Shown here: positions 1 to 9,204 of the stretch, piece by piece
How the letters are laid out: every line of letters starts with the position of its first letter
Position numbering within the stretch: position 1 is the stretch's first letter
Assembly (NCBI GenBank): GCA_020465985.1
Contig: JAANYP010003715.1
Location: 77,471-141,470 of the forward strand
DNA from: Centrapalus pauciflorus
Lineage: Eukaryota; Streptophyta; Magnoliopsida; Asterales; Asteraceae
DNA length: 64,000 bases
Direction: 5' to 3'
Translations under genes and position numbers: made by a program
The notes under the pieces: generated by a model
Databases searched by the model: none
What the model saw: the letters and a program-made list of their open reading frames with translations, nothing else
What the model was told of the DNA's origin: nothing

Positions 1-490
1 TGACTTTTGCACTTTCTAATTCACTTATCAGTTTGTTAAACCTGTCAAAGATTTGAGTAAGGTTTTCATTCTTGCCACCAGAAAAGTTCTCATACTGCTG
101 TTTCAAAAGAACCTTTTGATTTCTCTTGGTACTGGCATTACCAGCAAATCTTTTCTCTAAAGCATTCCAAAGAGAATGAGCAGTATAAAACTTTTTGAAC
201 TGATGTTGATAAGCATTAGGAATGGCTATTTGTAAAAGTGTAAGAGCTTTCACTTCATTCATTCTAGCCTTCCTTTCAAGTTCAGTTTTTGGAGGGGTTT
301 TGACTGGTTTTCCCTCATCATCAAGTTCTGGATCAACTACAGGAGGAAATTCAACAGCTTCCCATATGGCATAGTCAATAAATTGGATATGTTGTTGAAT
401 CCTGAGTTTCCACATCTCAAACTCAGTGGGCTTGAGCATAGGCACTTTGAGTCCTTGCCCAGATCCACTGCTGCTATTTTCAAATTCCAT
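1..490 (-). CDS. Copia gag, 5' part, cut by the window edge
   Basis: Reading leftwards from an ATG at 490 there is an open frame to the window edge (about 163 codons). The product starts MEFENSSSG and contains a UBN2-type Copia gag region: a conserved W in the 'EMWKLRIQQHI' stretch, then 'LWNALEKRF', 'LLKQQYENFS' and 'IFDRFNKLISEL'. Gag forms the cytoplasmic particle that packages the element RNA. A primer binding site (551-563) and an LTR (566-1,228) lie just upstream, so this is the first gene of a minus-strand Copia element that continues outside the window. No stop is seen in the visible part, so this copy may be less decayed than its neighbours. The 'KQQYENFS' signature is one I associate with composite-family Copia elements, but that is recollection only. 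Confidence 0.85.
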   Translation of the reverse strand, partial: MEFENSSSGSGQGLKVPMLKPTEFEMWKLRIQQHIQFIDYAIWEAVEFPPVVDPELDDEGKPVKTPPKTELERKARMNEVKALTLLQIAIPNAYQHQFKKFYTAHSLWNALEKRFAGNASTKRNQKVLLKQQYENFSGGKNENLTQIFDRFNKLISELESAKV

Positions 491-550
491 TACAAAAGAT
501 TAAAAATTTAAAAGAAAGTTTTCGACTTTGAAAAACAAAGAACGACCTGT

Positions 551-563
551 GGCTCTGATCCCA
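551..563 (-). other. Primer binding site of Copia element 1
   Basis: On the minus strand TGGGATCAGAGCC follows the LTR end by two bases. It differs at one position from the usual plant initiator-tRNA-Met site TGGTATCAGAGCC. It fixes the direction of the element and the inner boundary of the LTR. Confidence 0.8.
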
Positions 564-565
564 CT

Positions 566-1228
566 TGTCAGGATCTAAAACTAATTAACCAAGACTAACT
601 GATTTGAATTTATCAGAGTATAAATCAATAATCTTGCTTTGAATCAAAGTTTAACTAAGAAGTTTGCGGAATAACACTTAATTATTTTAACAAAAGCTTT
701 CAAAATAAATAGCATATAAACACAATAAATAATCAAGACTGCTTGTATTGCTGATCTCAATGATTACAATCACCTCTAATCTGTTTGATTAGACGAAGAA
801 CACATACTGTTCTTAGGGTTTTACAACCTTAGAGGCTTATGAAAACTTAAACAAAAAGCAATTACAGACTCAACTATGCAGAAAACTCTTATACAATAGA
901 AAGACCTATTCTATGTATTTATATTGCTTCTTGATATGTTTCCTTGAAAAACTATGACTTCTCTGATAGAAGATATGCTGGAATCTTCGTGTAGATATCT
1001 TTTCCTGAAAATCAGCACTTTCTGTTTATGAAACTGTTGAGCAGCTTGAATCACTTGACAGCTTGAACAGAGCAGCTCGAGTTGATTTACTCTGGCAGCT
1101 TGAACTTTTACACTGGCAGCTCGAGTTTCTTCAACTAGCAGCATAAACTTTGGATTTACATTTAAACTCTACTAACAGTTTGAGAAGTCTAACTAACAGC
1201 TTGAACCTACTTAAACTATTTCCCAACA
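566..1228 (-). repeat. 5' LTR of Copia element 1
   Basis: On the minus strand the LTR runs from TGTTGGGAAATAG (at 1,228) to ATCCTGACA (at 566), giving TG...CA ends, and is followed by the primer binding site. At 1,229 the sequence changes abruptly into the 3' LTR of the Ty3 element, so this is the insertion point. The stretch 1,030-1,205 carries many copies of CAGCTTGA/CAGCTCGA, possibly an enhancer array. The partner LTR and the second target duplication (expected CTGGG, 1,229-1,233) lie outside the window. Confidence 0.8.
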
Positions 1229-1350
1229 CTGGGCGTTGCCTGTTTTGCATGGGCCTGCCTTGCATTTGCGTTGCCATTTCAACATTGGGTTGTTCAGTTG
1301 GGTCCGCTACTTCGATCGGCCCATCCAAAATCTTTCCACCGTTCGTATCA
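1229..1350 (-). repeat. 3' LTR fragment of the Ty3 element
   Basis: On the minus strand TGATACGAACGGTGG at 1,350 matches the start of the 5' LTR at 10,762, and about 120 bases align until Copia element 1 interrupts at 1,229. The pol frame reads straight through this LTR (ending with residues like VEMATQMQGRPM), so coding sequence and LTR overlap. A purine-rich stretch lies just upstream on the minus strand (about 1,351-1,366). Confidence 0.8.
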
Positions 1351-3107
1351 ATGCCCGCCGGAGGAACAACGACCTTGTCCTCAAGGTTGGGGTTGACGTT
1401 AGCCCAAAAAAACGGATATAAACGTTGAATTTCACTAGCGACTTCCCAAGTGGCATCATGTGTACCACAGCCTTGCCAAACAACTAAGACCTGGACAATC
1501 CCATCAACAGTAAGTGATTCCAAAATAGAGGCCGGGATGAGAACCGGTAAATCTTCGTAGGTAGTAGGCGGAAGAGGTGCATGGGGGAGCTGTGGGTCTC
1601 CATGACATTCACGCAACAACGAAACATGGAAAACCGGATGAATGCGGCTGTCTGAAGGTAAAGCAAGTCCATAGGCGACCTTGCCAATACGAGCTACCAC
1701 CTGAAAAGGGCCAAAGTAGCGTCTCGTCAGCTTGCTAGAAGTGCGGTGAGCCACGGAGTTCTGTCTATGGATCCTCAGCCGAACATATACCCAAGCACCA
1801 AGTTCAAAGTGCTTATCCAATCGGTGTTGATTTGCCTTTGAAGCCATCCGGCAATGAGAGAAATGCAACGTGGCTTTCAGCTGGGCAAGAAGCTGTTGAT
1901 GCATAACTAAGGTCTCGTCAATAGAAGCAATGTGTGAGGAACCAGCAAGGTAAGAGGGAAGGGCTGGGGGCGGGCGTCCATAAAGTGCTTCGAAAGGGGA
2001 TCTCTTGATGGCATTGTGATACGAGGTGTTGTACCAGAACTCAGCGAGGTACAGATAACGATGCCATGAACGGGGCTCATCACTAGCAAAACAACGGAGG
2101 TAAGATTCTAAACAGCGGTTGACCACTTCACTCTGGCCATCCGTTTGCGGGTGGTACGCACTCGAATGACGGAGTGTTGTCCCTAATCGTTTAAATAGCT
2201 CTTGCCAAAAATGACTAAGGAAAAGGGGATCACGATCTGACACAATGGATTTCGGTAACCCATGAAGGCGATAGATATTGTGCAAAAATAGAGTTGCCAA
2301 AGTGACTGCAGTGTAGTTTGGTGCAAGAGCAATAAAATGAGGACTTTTAGAGAGACGATCGACAATAACCCATATGGAGGTCTTGCCGTTGGAAGGCGGC
2401 AGTTGGGTAATGAAATCCATAGTAAGGTCTTCCCATACCTGATTAGGAACGGGCAAGGGTTGCAACAAGCCGTAAGGTTTATGCGTTGGGTATTTCACTT
2501 GTTGACAAGTTGGACACTCACGGATGAATTGAGCTACCGTGTCCTTCATGTTGGTCCAATAAAATGAGGCAGCCAGTCGACGGGTCGTAGGCTGGACACC
2601 CGAGTGTCCCGCGGTGGGTGTCGCATGATATTCGATAATAATCCGACGTCGAAGATCCGAGAGCTCTGGAATGACAATGCGATCCGACCGGTATACCAAC
2701 CCATCATGAATGCGATAAGTAGGATACTCGTCAGGTGAGGAGTGAAGATTAGACAAAAATTGCAACCCTGCTGAGGTGGTTGCATAGTAGTTGCGCAATT
2801 CTTCAAGCCAAGGAAATGTGGGAGTAGTAAGTGCCATGAAGGTGGAACCATCCTTACGAATCAATGCGTCAGCAACCTTATTGTCACGTCCGGGTTTATA
2901 AATGATCTCGAAATCGTACCACAGCAGCTTTCTGACCCACTTATGTTGGTCAGGAGTTTGGATCACTTGCTCCTCCACGAAGGTGCATTTAGAGCGCTTT
3001 ACATAGTAGTGATTGTCTAGCAGTGTGTCAAAAACAGATTTCAGATGCTGCAGATGCAAGTCCCGAGTTGGACTATACACCAGAATATCATAAAAAAAAG
3101 CGAGCAC
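1229..3107 (-). pseudogene. Ty3 pol, C-terminal part: RT end, RNase H remnant, integrase, chromodomain-like tail
   Basis: Open for about 620 codons. It begins at the RT active site, where the usual F-x-D-D is FFYDILVYS, so the first catalytic Asp is replaced by Tyr. At about 2,960-2,975 the frame jumps from the RT thumb (KCTFVEEQ) to the end of RNase H (VIQTPDQHKW), so roughly 200 residues including most of RNase H are deleted in frame. Integrase follows: HHCC zinc finger (HATPTAGHSG...CPTCQQ), catalytic residues in LTMDFI, SIVSDRDPLF and TDGQSEVVNR. Then HPVFHVSLL and a chromodomain-like ending (VLVVWQG...ATWEVASEI). The enzyme would have joined element DNA to the chromosome. Codons downstream of 1,229 in the longer frame belong to the Copia LTR and are not part of this gene. 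Confidence 0.85.
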
Positions 3108-3119
3108 ATTTCTGCGTAA

Positions 3120-4249
3120 TCAATCTCTAAAGAGGTCATTCATTGCTGATTGAAATGTGGATGGTGCGTTCGAAAGCCCGAATGGCATCACCAAGAACTC
3201 GTAATGGCCGTCAACGGTCCGGAAGGCAGTCTTGTGCGTGTCTGCAGCCGCGACTCTAATTTGGTGGTATCCAGAACGTAAATCGAGCTTAGAGAAGTAC
3301 CGAGACCCATGAAGTTCATCCAGTAATTCATCCACAGTGGGAATGGGATACCGATCCCGAATAGTTACAGCGTTCAGTGCTCGGTAATCCACACGGAAAC
3401 GCCAAGTACCATCCTTTTTCCGAACCAACAAAACTGAGGACGAGTATGGACTGGTACTTGGTTTAATGCACCCGTCTTGAAGCATCTCCGTGATTAAGCT
3501 CGTCATAATCTCTTTCTGGAAATGCGGGTAGCGGTAAGGGCGAACATTGACGGGAGCTGCATTTGGGATGAGGTTGATGTGGTGATCATGCAGTCGTATA
3601 AGAGGAAGACCAGAAGGTTTCGTAAATATAACTTGATACCGGTGGAGTAGAGATGTGATATCAGCTGCGCAGGGGGGGCACCCATGATTGTCCGGATCTG
3701 GTATGGGATCGAACACAACAGCAAAATACTCGGCAATCGATTGTTTATGCACCAGGTGTTCTAAATTGTGGAGGGAAGTAGGTGAAGTAAGAGGCTCCCC
3801 ATGAAGGGTGACAAGCTTGTTATGATGATCAAAGGTGAGTCGGGGAATTGAGAAGTCGGTTGTCACCGGTCCCAAGGAACTTAACCATGACATGCCTAAG
3901 ACAATGTCGGCGCCTTGTATCGGCAAAATGAACAGAGAGATTCTGAAGGAAGTATCAGCAAGACATAAATCCACATCTGAGCACTGCCTGTGCAATTGAG
4001 CAACATCCCATTGCCTACCATCACAGGAAAGGAAGGACTCGTATCCGTTGGCAATCGAAGGAAGGAAGCAACGCGGGGCTAGATGATATTATGTGTGCTT
4101 CCGGAATCCATGAGTACGGTGACGGGGTGTCCTCCAATACGACCCGTAATGCGTAAGGATCCGGGGGAGCTTATGCCATGCAAGGCTGCTGGCGAGAGGG
4201 CTAAGAACTGAGTTACGGTCCCCTCCGGTTCCAACGATGGGTTAATGAT
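3120..4249 (-). pseudogene. Ty3 protease and reverse transcriptase, N-terminal part
   Basis: From 4,249 leftwards the frame holds an aspartic protease: VTVLMDSGSTHNII has the DSG triad (about 4,100), followed shortly by a stop. An open stretch of 291 codons (3,995-3,120) then carries the flap/second protease half (GADIVLGMSWL) and RT motifs: VRKKDGTWRFRVDYRALN, PIPTVDELLDELHG, FSKLDLRSGYHQIRV and FLVMPFGLSNAPSTFQ. A stop follows just before the catalytic motif. The gene continues into gag beyond the Copia insertion at 4,250. RT would have copied element RNA; this copy cannot work. Confidence 0.85.
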
Positions 4250-4439
4250 TGTCAAATTAGGAAACCATGTAATTAGGTGAACAAATTAGCTAGTGATTAG
4301 GAGTATATTCTAATTAGGGAAAATGTTGATTTATAGGGATTTTAGGCTATTGATTAGCTGTTCTGGTTTGTATATATATCTTGTTGTATTCTCTTTCAAT
4401 ATCAATAAATTATTCTACACAAATCATAATATTGTGATA
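4250..4439 (+). repeat. 5' LTR of Copia element 2
   Basis: Starts TGTCAAATTAGG and ends ATTGTGATA immediately before the primer binding site. It matches 9,010-9,199 with three substitutions. The short TATATATATC stretch near 4,371 may be the TATA region. Confidence 0.95.
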
Positions 4440-4451
4440 TGGTATCAGAGC
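4440..4451 (+). other. Primer binding site of Copia element 2
   Basis: TGGTATCAGAGC, complementary to the 3' end of plant initiator tRNA-Met, directly abuts the LTR with no spacer. Confidence 0.9.
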
Positions 4452-4547
4452 TCTTGGCTCTTTTCTGAGGCCTTCTTTCTTTCATCTGGTAGAATTCCAC
4501 TCAACAAACATAAACCCTAAATTTTCCCTGTCTTCTTGCAAAAGAAT

Positions 4548-5433
4548 ATGACAAAATCCTCTGAAATTCCCCACGACTCAGATTCTCTTACACCAGAGAA
4601 TGGTGTTGCTGTATCAAGTGGTGATTTACAAAATATTCAAGCAATGTATCGCTTGAATGCAAAAAAATTACTTAAAGTGGTCCCAACTGGTTCGCACATT
4701 TTTAAAGGGTAAAGGAAAAATGAGCCATCTTCTTGGCACAAGCCCTCCAAAGAACGATCCGAAGTTTGCTGCATGGGACGAGCAAGATTCAATGGTGATG
4801 TCATGGTTGTGGAGTTCAATGCTACCAGAAATTAGTGATACTTGCATGTTCCTTGGTACCGCGAAGGATATTTGGGATGCAATCCAACAAACCTACTCTA
4901 AGGTCCATGATGTTGCCCAAATCTATGAAGTTAAGATGAAGATTTCAGCCGCCAAACAAGGGACTCGTACTGTCACAGAATATGCGAGTTTCTTGCAAGG
5001 CTTGTGGCAGGAGATGGATCATTATCAATGTACCAACATGCGTTGCAGTGAAGATTCTGCAGTTTTGAAAAGGTTTGTTGAGAAAGATCGTATTTATGAC
5101 TTTCTAGCTGGTCTTAATCCAGAGTTTGATGCTGTCAGAGTACAAGTTTTGGGAAAAGAGGATCTTCCCTCTTTAAATGAGACCATTTCGATCATAAGAG
5201 CGGAAGAAGGACGAAGGGGTGTCATGCTTGAAACTCTTAAAGGAGATGGATCTGCTTTTATGACCAGAGCAACCGTCTTAAAGGAGTCCAAAGATGCTAA
5301 TGAGATCAACCAACATCCACACAACTCATTCAAACAACATGATCGTGACTCTTTATTCTTCACATATTGCAAAAAAACATCGTCACACAAGGGAACGCTG
5401 CTGGAAACTTCAAGGAAGACCCAACCAAGGTAA
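4548..5433 (+). pseudogene. Copia element 2 gag with two frameshifts
   Basis: The likely start is the ATG at 4,548 (MTKSSEIPHDSDS). The frame shifts at a run of seven A at about 4,661-4,667, after which the long frame (4,657-5,433) continues as gag: NYLKWSQLVRTFLKGKGK, WDEQDSMVMSWLWSSM, AKDIWDAIQQTYSK, and YDFLAGLNPEFDAVRVQVLG, the UBN2/retrotrans_gag pattern. A second frameshift at an A run near 5,366-5,372 splits the zinc knuckle: the first half is left in this frame (YCKK) and the second (H...RERCW) in the next frame. Gag would form the packaging particle. Confidence 0.85.
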
Positions 5434-6238
5434 GAGTGATAGGGGCCAAGCACATTTGGTAAGCACTCAACCAGAAAAACCGAACCTGGTCTCTGAGCTG
5501 AATAAGGAGGACATAGAGAGGTTGAAAAGTTTCTTAAAAACTCTTGAAAAGCCTTCTTCAACAGGTACCTGTTCTCTAACATTTTCAGGTGTGTCTTCCT
5601 CCTCTTGTGCAAATAATGTCTCAGAAAAAATTTCTCAAAAGATGTGGGTTGTAGACTCTGGAGCCACTGATCACATGACCAATTCCTTCAAACTTTTCTC
5701 TTCTTATACGCCTTGCTCTAGTGATAGGAAAATAACTATAGCTGATGGGTCTATTACCACAGTTGCTGGCCAAGGGGACATTGTTATAAACAAGTCACTA
5801 ACCCTTAAAAATGTTCTCCATGTCCCGAAACTATTGGCCAATCTAGTTTCTGTACAAAAACTCAGTTTAGATTCCAAATGCAAAGTAACTTTTTTCTCTT
5901 CATATTGTGAGTTCCAGGAACAGGACACGAAGAGGATGATTGGTCGTGCTAGAGAGAGGGAGGGGCTTTATTACCTAGAGGATCAAAGCATTGAGATTCC
6001 CATGTCTTCATCATTCCATTCCGAGTCAGCTATGTCAAATAAAGATAAAATTTGGCTTTATCATCGTCGCTTGGGTCATCCATCTTTTAGTGTTCTTAAA
6101 TTAATGTTTCCTTCATTTTTTAAAGACATTTCTGTCGAGTCATTTCATTGTACTGATTGTGAGCTTGCAAAGCACAAGCGTGCTTCCTTTCATCAAGTCA
6201 ATAAAAAACCCCTGGATCCTTTTTTCTCTAATTCATAG
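5294..6238 (+). pseudogene. Copia element 2 protease and integrase zinc finger
   Basis: From about 5,372 this frame continues gag-pol. WVVDSGATDHMT is the Copia protease active site (DSGA). Next comes the gag-pre-integrase segment with an HHCC zinc finger: LYHRRLGHPSF...FHCTDCELAKHKR. The frame ends at 6,238 after a shift near a run of T at about 6,220-6,226; the remaining polyprotein continues in the frame that ends at 9,002. The first codons (from 5,294) overlap the previous frame and are not genuine. Confidence 0.85.
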
Positions 6239-9002
6239 TGATATTTGGGGACCATGTGTACTTCCAAACATTTCTGGTGCTAGGTGGTTTGTTCTATTTA
6301 TTGATGATTGCACACGAGTAACATGGACATATCTCTTAAAAAATAAATCAGATGTTAGCACTGTTTTTCCAAATTTTTACAACATGATCAACACTCAGTT
6401 TGATGCAAAAATCAAGAGATTTCGATCTGATAATGCTAAAGATTACTTCAACGAAACTCTCTCATCATTCTTTCAAAAACAAGGGATTATTCATGAGTCC
6501 TCGTGTGTTAGTACCCCTCAACAAAACGGAGTGGCAGAACGCAAAAATGGTCACCTCTTAGACGTCACAAGGGCATTATTATTTCATAAAAATGTTCCTA
6601 AACAATATTGGGGGGAAGCTGTCCTAACAGCCACTCATCTCATCAATAGACTTCCCACAAAGGTTCTTGATTTCAATTCTCCGATTGAAACTCTCAAAAA
6701 GTTTTTTCCTACTTTCAATGCTTCGAACAATCTAGTTGCTCGTATTTTTGGAAGCGTTGCTTTTGTTCATGTCCACTCTCAAAATTGGGGAAAGTTGGAT
6801 CCACGTGCTCTTAAATGTATCTTTGTTGGGTACTCTTCTACGCAAAAAGGGTACAAATGTTTTCATCCTCCTACCAGAAAATTCTTTGTCTCTGCCGATG
6901 TCACTTTTGTTGAAAATGAGTCCTTTTTTTCTGAATCCTATCTTCAGGGGGAGGACTTAAGTGAAGATAGGGTGAAAAATTCATTTCTTCTTGATTTTTC
7001 ATGTCAAGATATGTCCAGGTCTCCTGTGTTTGACTTGGATTCTTCTAATCTATCAACATCTACTACCATTCCTTTGGAGAAACCTTCTCCTACTTCTACT
7101 ATTCCTTTGGATGATCCATCCATGATGACAGATAAGGGGAATCTAAAGGATACTCAACCAGCTGAACCTTTCAAGGTATATTCTAGGAAAAAGGCCCCGA
7201 TCCCTCAATCTGAACAGGTACAATCTCCTATTCATGTTAATGTTCAAAACCTCGAAAACATCTCTCAAACCCAAAGCAATACAGTCATGCCTACCGAACA
7301 GGTAAATGAACCATATAAACCTGATGAACCTGATGATGTAGATACACCCATAGCCCTTAGGAAAGGAACAAGAACCTGTACTAAACACCCTATGCATCTG
7401 TTCTTGACCTATCAAAACCTATCCCAGAACCATAGAGCCTTCTTAAGTAACCTTCACTCAACCCACACTCCAAGAAATCTATCTGAGGCATTAGGAGACA
7501 AAAAATGGGAAGATGCAATGAAAGTAGAGATGGCAGCGCTGGAAAAGAATAAAACTTGGGAATTAGTCAAATTACCAAGAGGAAAGAAAACGGTTGGGTG
7601 TAGATGGGTTTTCTCCATAAAGTATAAGGCTGATGGTTCCATAGAAAGATATAAGGCGAGGTTGGTTGCTAAAGGGTATACTCAAATCTATGGCATAGAT
7701 TATCTCGAGACATTTGCTCCCGTGGCAAAAATGAATACGGTTCGGGTACTGCTTTCTTTAGCTGCTAATTATGGATGGAACATGCAACAATTTGATGTAA
7801 AAAATGCATTCCTGCACGGAGACATTGATGAAGAAATTTATATGGACGTTCCTTCAGGCTTTGAATCTAAAGAAGGAATGGTATGCAAACTAAAAAAGGC
7901 TCTTTATGGCCTCAAACAGTCACCGAGAGCCTGGTTTGGCAGGTTTTCAAAGGCGATGATGGCGCTGGGATATAAACAAAGTCACGGAGATCACTCATTG
8001 TTTTTAAGGCATTCGAATTCAGGGGGAGTGACAGCCTTGTTAGTATATGTAGATGATATCATAGTGACGGGCAATGATGTGAGAGAGATGGAAAATTTAA
8101 AAAGATGTCTCGTGGCAGAATTGGACATCAAGGAGCTTGGAAAATTGAAATACTTCTTAGGTATTGAAGTGGCGCATTCAAAACAGGGGATATTCATTTC
8201 TCAACAGAAGTATGTGCTTGACCTACTCAAAGATACAGGGATGTTGGGTTGCAAACCAGCTGACACACCCATTGAATATAACCATGGATTATGTGAGGCT
8301 CCAGAAGATCCAACAGTGGACAAAGGTTCATACCAAAGACTGGTTGGAAGGTTGATTTACCTGTCACATACAAGGCCGGATATTGCATTTGCCGTAAGCG
8401 TTGTTAGTAGATTTATGCATAATCCTAAAGAAATACATCTCAATGCTGTCCATAGGATCTTAAGGTATCTAAAGAGTAATCCCGGTAGAGGCATTTTGTT
8501 CAAGAATGGAGAAAACATGACAGTTGAAGCCTATACCGATGCTGATTATGCAGGATCTTTGGATGACAGGAGGTCAACCTCAGGATACTGCACTTTCCTA
8601 GGGGGGAAACCTTGTAACTTGGAGGAGCAAAAACAGAATGTAGTGGCCAGATCAAGTACCGAGTCCGAATTCAGGTCAATGGCACATGGAATATGTGAGC
8701 TTTTATGGTTGAAAATAATTTTAGACGATTTAAAGATAAGATGGGAAGGACCACTGAGGCTCTATTGTGACAATAAATCTGCCATCAACATTGCTCATAA
8801 TCCGGTGCAACATGACAGAACGAAGCATATAGAAGTTGACAGACATTTCATCAAAGAAAAACTTGAAAGTGGGCTACTGTGTACTCCATTTGTCTCAACT
8901 GAAGATCAATTAGCAGATGTGCTTACAAAGGGGCTGGCAAGTAACAAGTTCCAGCAAATCATTAGCAAGCTTGGAATGGAAGACATTCATTCACCAGCTT
9001 GA
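6159..9002 (+). CDS. Copia element 2 integrase, reverse transcriptase and RNase H
   Basis: About 930 codons without a stop; genuine sequence starts near 6,226 (LIHSDIWGP). Integrase catalytic residues are in HSDIWGP, RFRSDNAKDYF and NGVAERKNGHLL. After a low-complexity linker come RT motifs: CRWVFSIKYKADGSIERYKARLVAKGYTQ (19-residue core visible), FDVKNAFLHGDIDEEIYMDVP, ALYGLKQSPRAWF and the catalytic YVDDIIVTGND. RNase H follows: AYTDADYAGSLDDRRSTSGY, SSTESEFRSMA, YCDNKSAINIAHNP, HIEVDRHFI and the C-terminal QLADVLTKGL. All catalytic motifs are intact, so only the upstream frameshifts keep this element from being coding-complete. Confidence 0.92.
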   Translation: MSLQSTSVLPFIKSIKNPWILFSLIHSDIWGPCVLPNISGARWFVLFIDDCTRVTWTYLLKNKSDVSTVFPNFYNMINTQFDAKIKRFRSDNAKDYFNETLSSFFQKQGIIHESSCVSTPQQNGVAERKNGHLLDVTRALLFHKNVPKQYWGEAVLTATHLINRLPTKVLDFNSPIETLKKFFPTFNASNNLVARIFGSVAFVHVHSQNWGKLDPRALKCIFVGYSSTQKGYKCFHPPTRKFFVSADVTFVENESFFSESYLQGEDLSEDRVKNSFLLDFSCQDMSRSPVFDLDSSNLSTSTTIPLEKPSPTSTIPLDDPSMMTDKGNLKDTQPAEPFKVYSRKKAPIPQSEQVQSPIHVNVQNLENISQTQSNTVMPTEQVNEPYKPDEPDDVDTPIALRKGTRTCTKHPMHLFLTYQNLSQNHRAFLSNLHSTHTPRNLSEALGDKKWEDAMKVEMAALEKNKTWELVKLPRGKKTVGCRWVFSIKYKADGSIERYKARLVAKGYTQIYGIDYLETFAPVAKMNTVRVLLSLAANYGWNMQQFDVKNAFLHGDIDEEIYMDVPSGFESKEGMVCKLKKALYGLKQSPRAWFGRFSKAMMALGYKQSHGDHSLFLRHSNSGGVTALLVYVDDIIVTGNDVREMENLKRCLVAELDIKELGKLKYFLGIEVAHSKQGIFISQQKYVLDLLKDTGMLGCKPADTPIEYNHGLCEAPEDPTVDKGSYQRLVGRLIYLSHTRPDIAFAVSVVSRFMHNPKEIHLNAVHRILRYLKSNPGRGILFKNGENMTVEAYTDADYAGSLDDRRSTSGYCTFLGGKPCNLEEQKQNVVARSSTESEFRSMAHGICELLWLKIILDDLKIRWEGPLRLYCDNKSAINIAHNPVQHDRTKHIEVDRHFIKEKLESGLLCTPFVSTEDQLADVLTKGLASNKFQQIISKLGMEDIHSPA

Positions 9003-9009
9003 GGGGGAG
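8999..9009 (+). other. Polypurine tract of Copia element 2
   Basis: TTGAGGGGGAG sits directly before the 3' LTR and overlaps the pol stop codon. It would prime plus-strand DNA synthesis. Confidence 0.85.
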
Positions 9010-9199
9010 TGTCAAATTAGGAAACCATGTAATTAGGTAAACAAATTAGCTAGTGATTAGGAGTATATTCTAATTAGGGAAAATGATGATTTATAGGGAT
9101 TTAAGGCTATTGATTAGCTGTTCTGGTTTGTATATATATCTTGTTGTATTCTCTTTCAATATCAATAAATTATTCTACACAAATCATAATATTGTGATA
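9010..9199 (+). repeat. 3' LTR of Copia element 2
   Basis: Same length as the 5' LTR with three substitutions. The target duplication ATGAT follows at 9,200-9,204. Confidence 0.95.
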
Positions 9200-9204
9200 A
9201 TGAT

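Larger units (their letters stand above)
4250..9199 (+). mobile_element. Complete Ty1/Copia element 2 (4,950 bp)
   Basis: Two 190-bp LTRs (4,250-4,439 and 9,010-9,199) differ at only three positions. A 5-bp target duplication ATGAT flanks the element (4,245-4,249 and 9,200-9,204). Primer binding site, gag, protease, integrase, RT and RNase H follow in Copia order, with a polypurine tract before the 3' LTR. It lies in the opposite orientation inside the protease region of the Ty3 element. The LTR ends are TG...TA instead of TG...CA. Gag-pol is interrupted by three frameshifts, all in or beside runs of six to seven identical bases. Confidence 0.95.
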
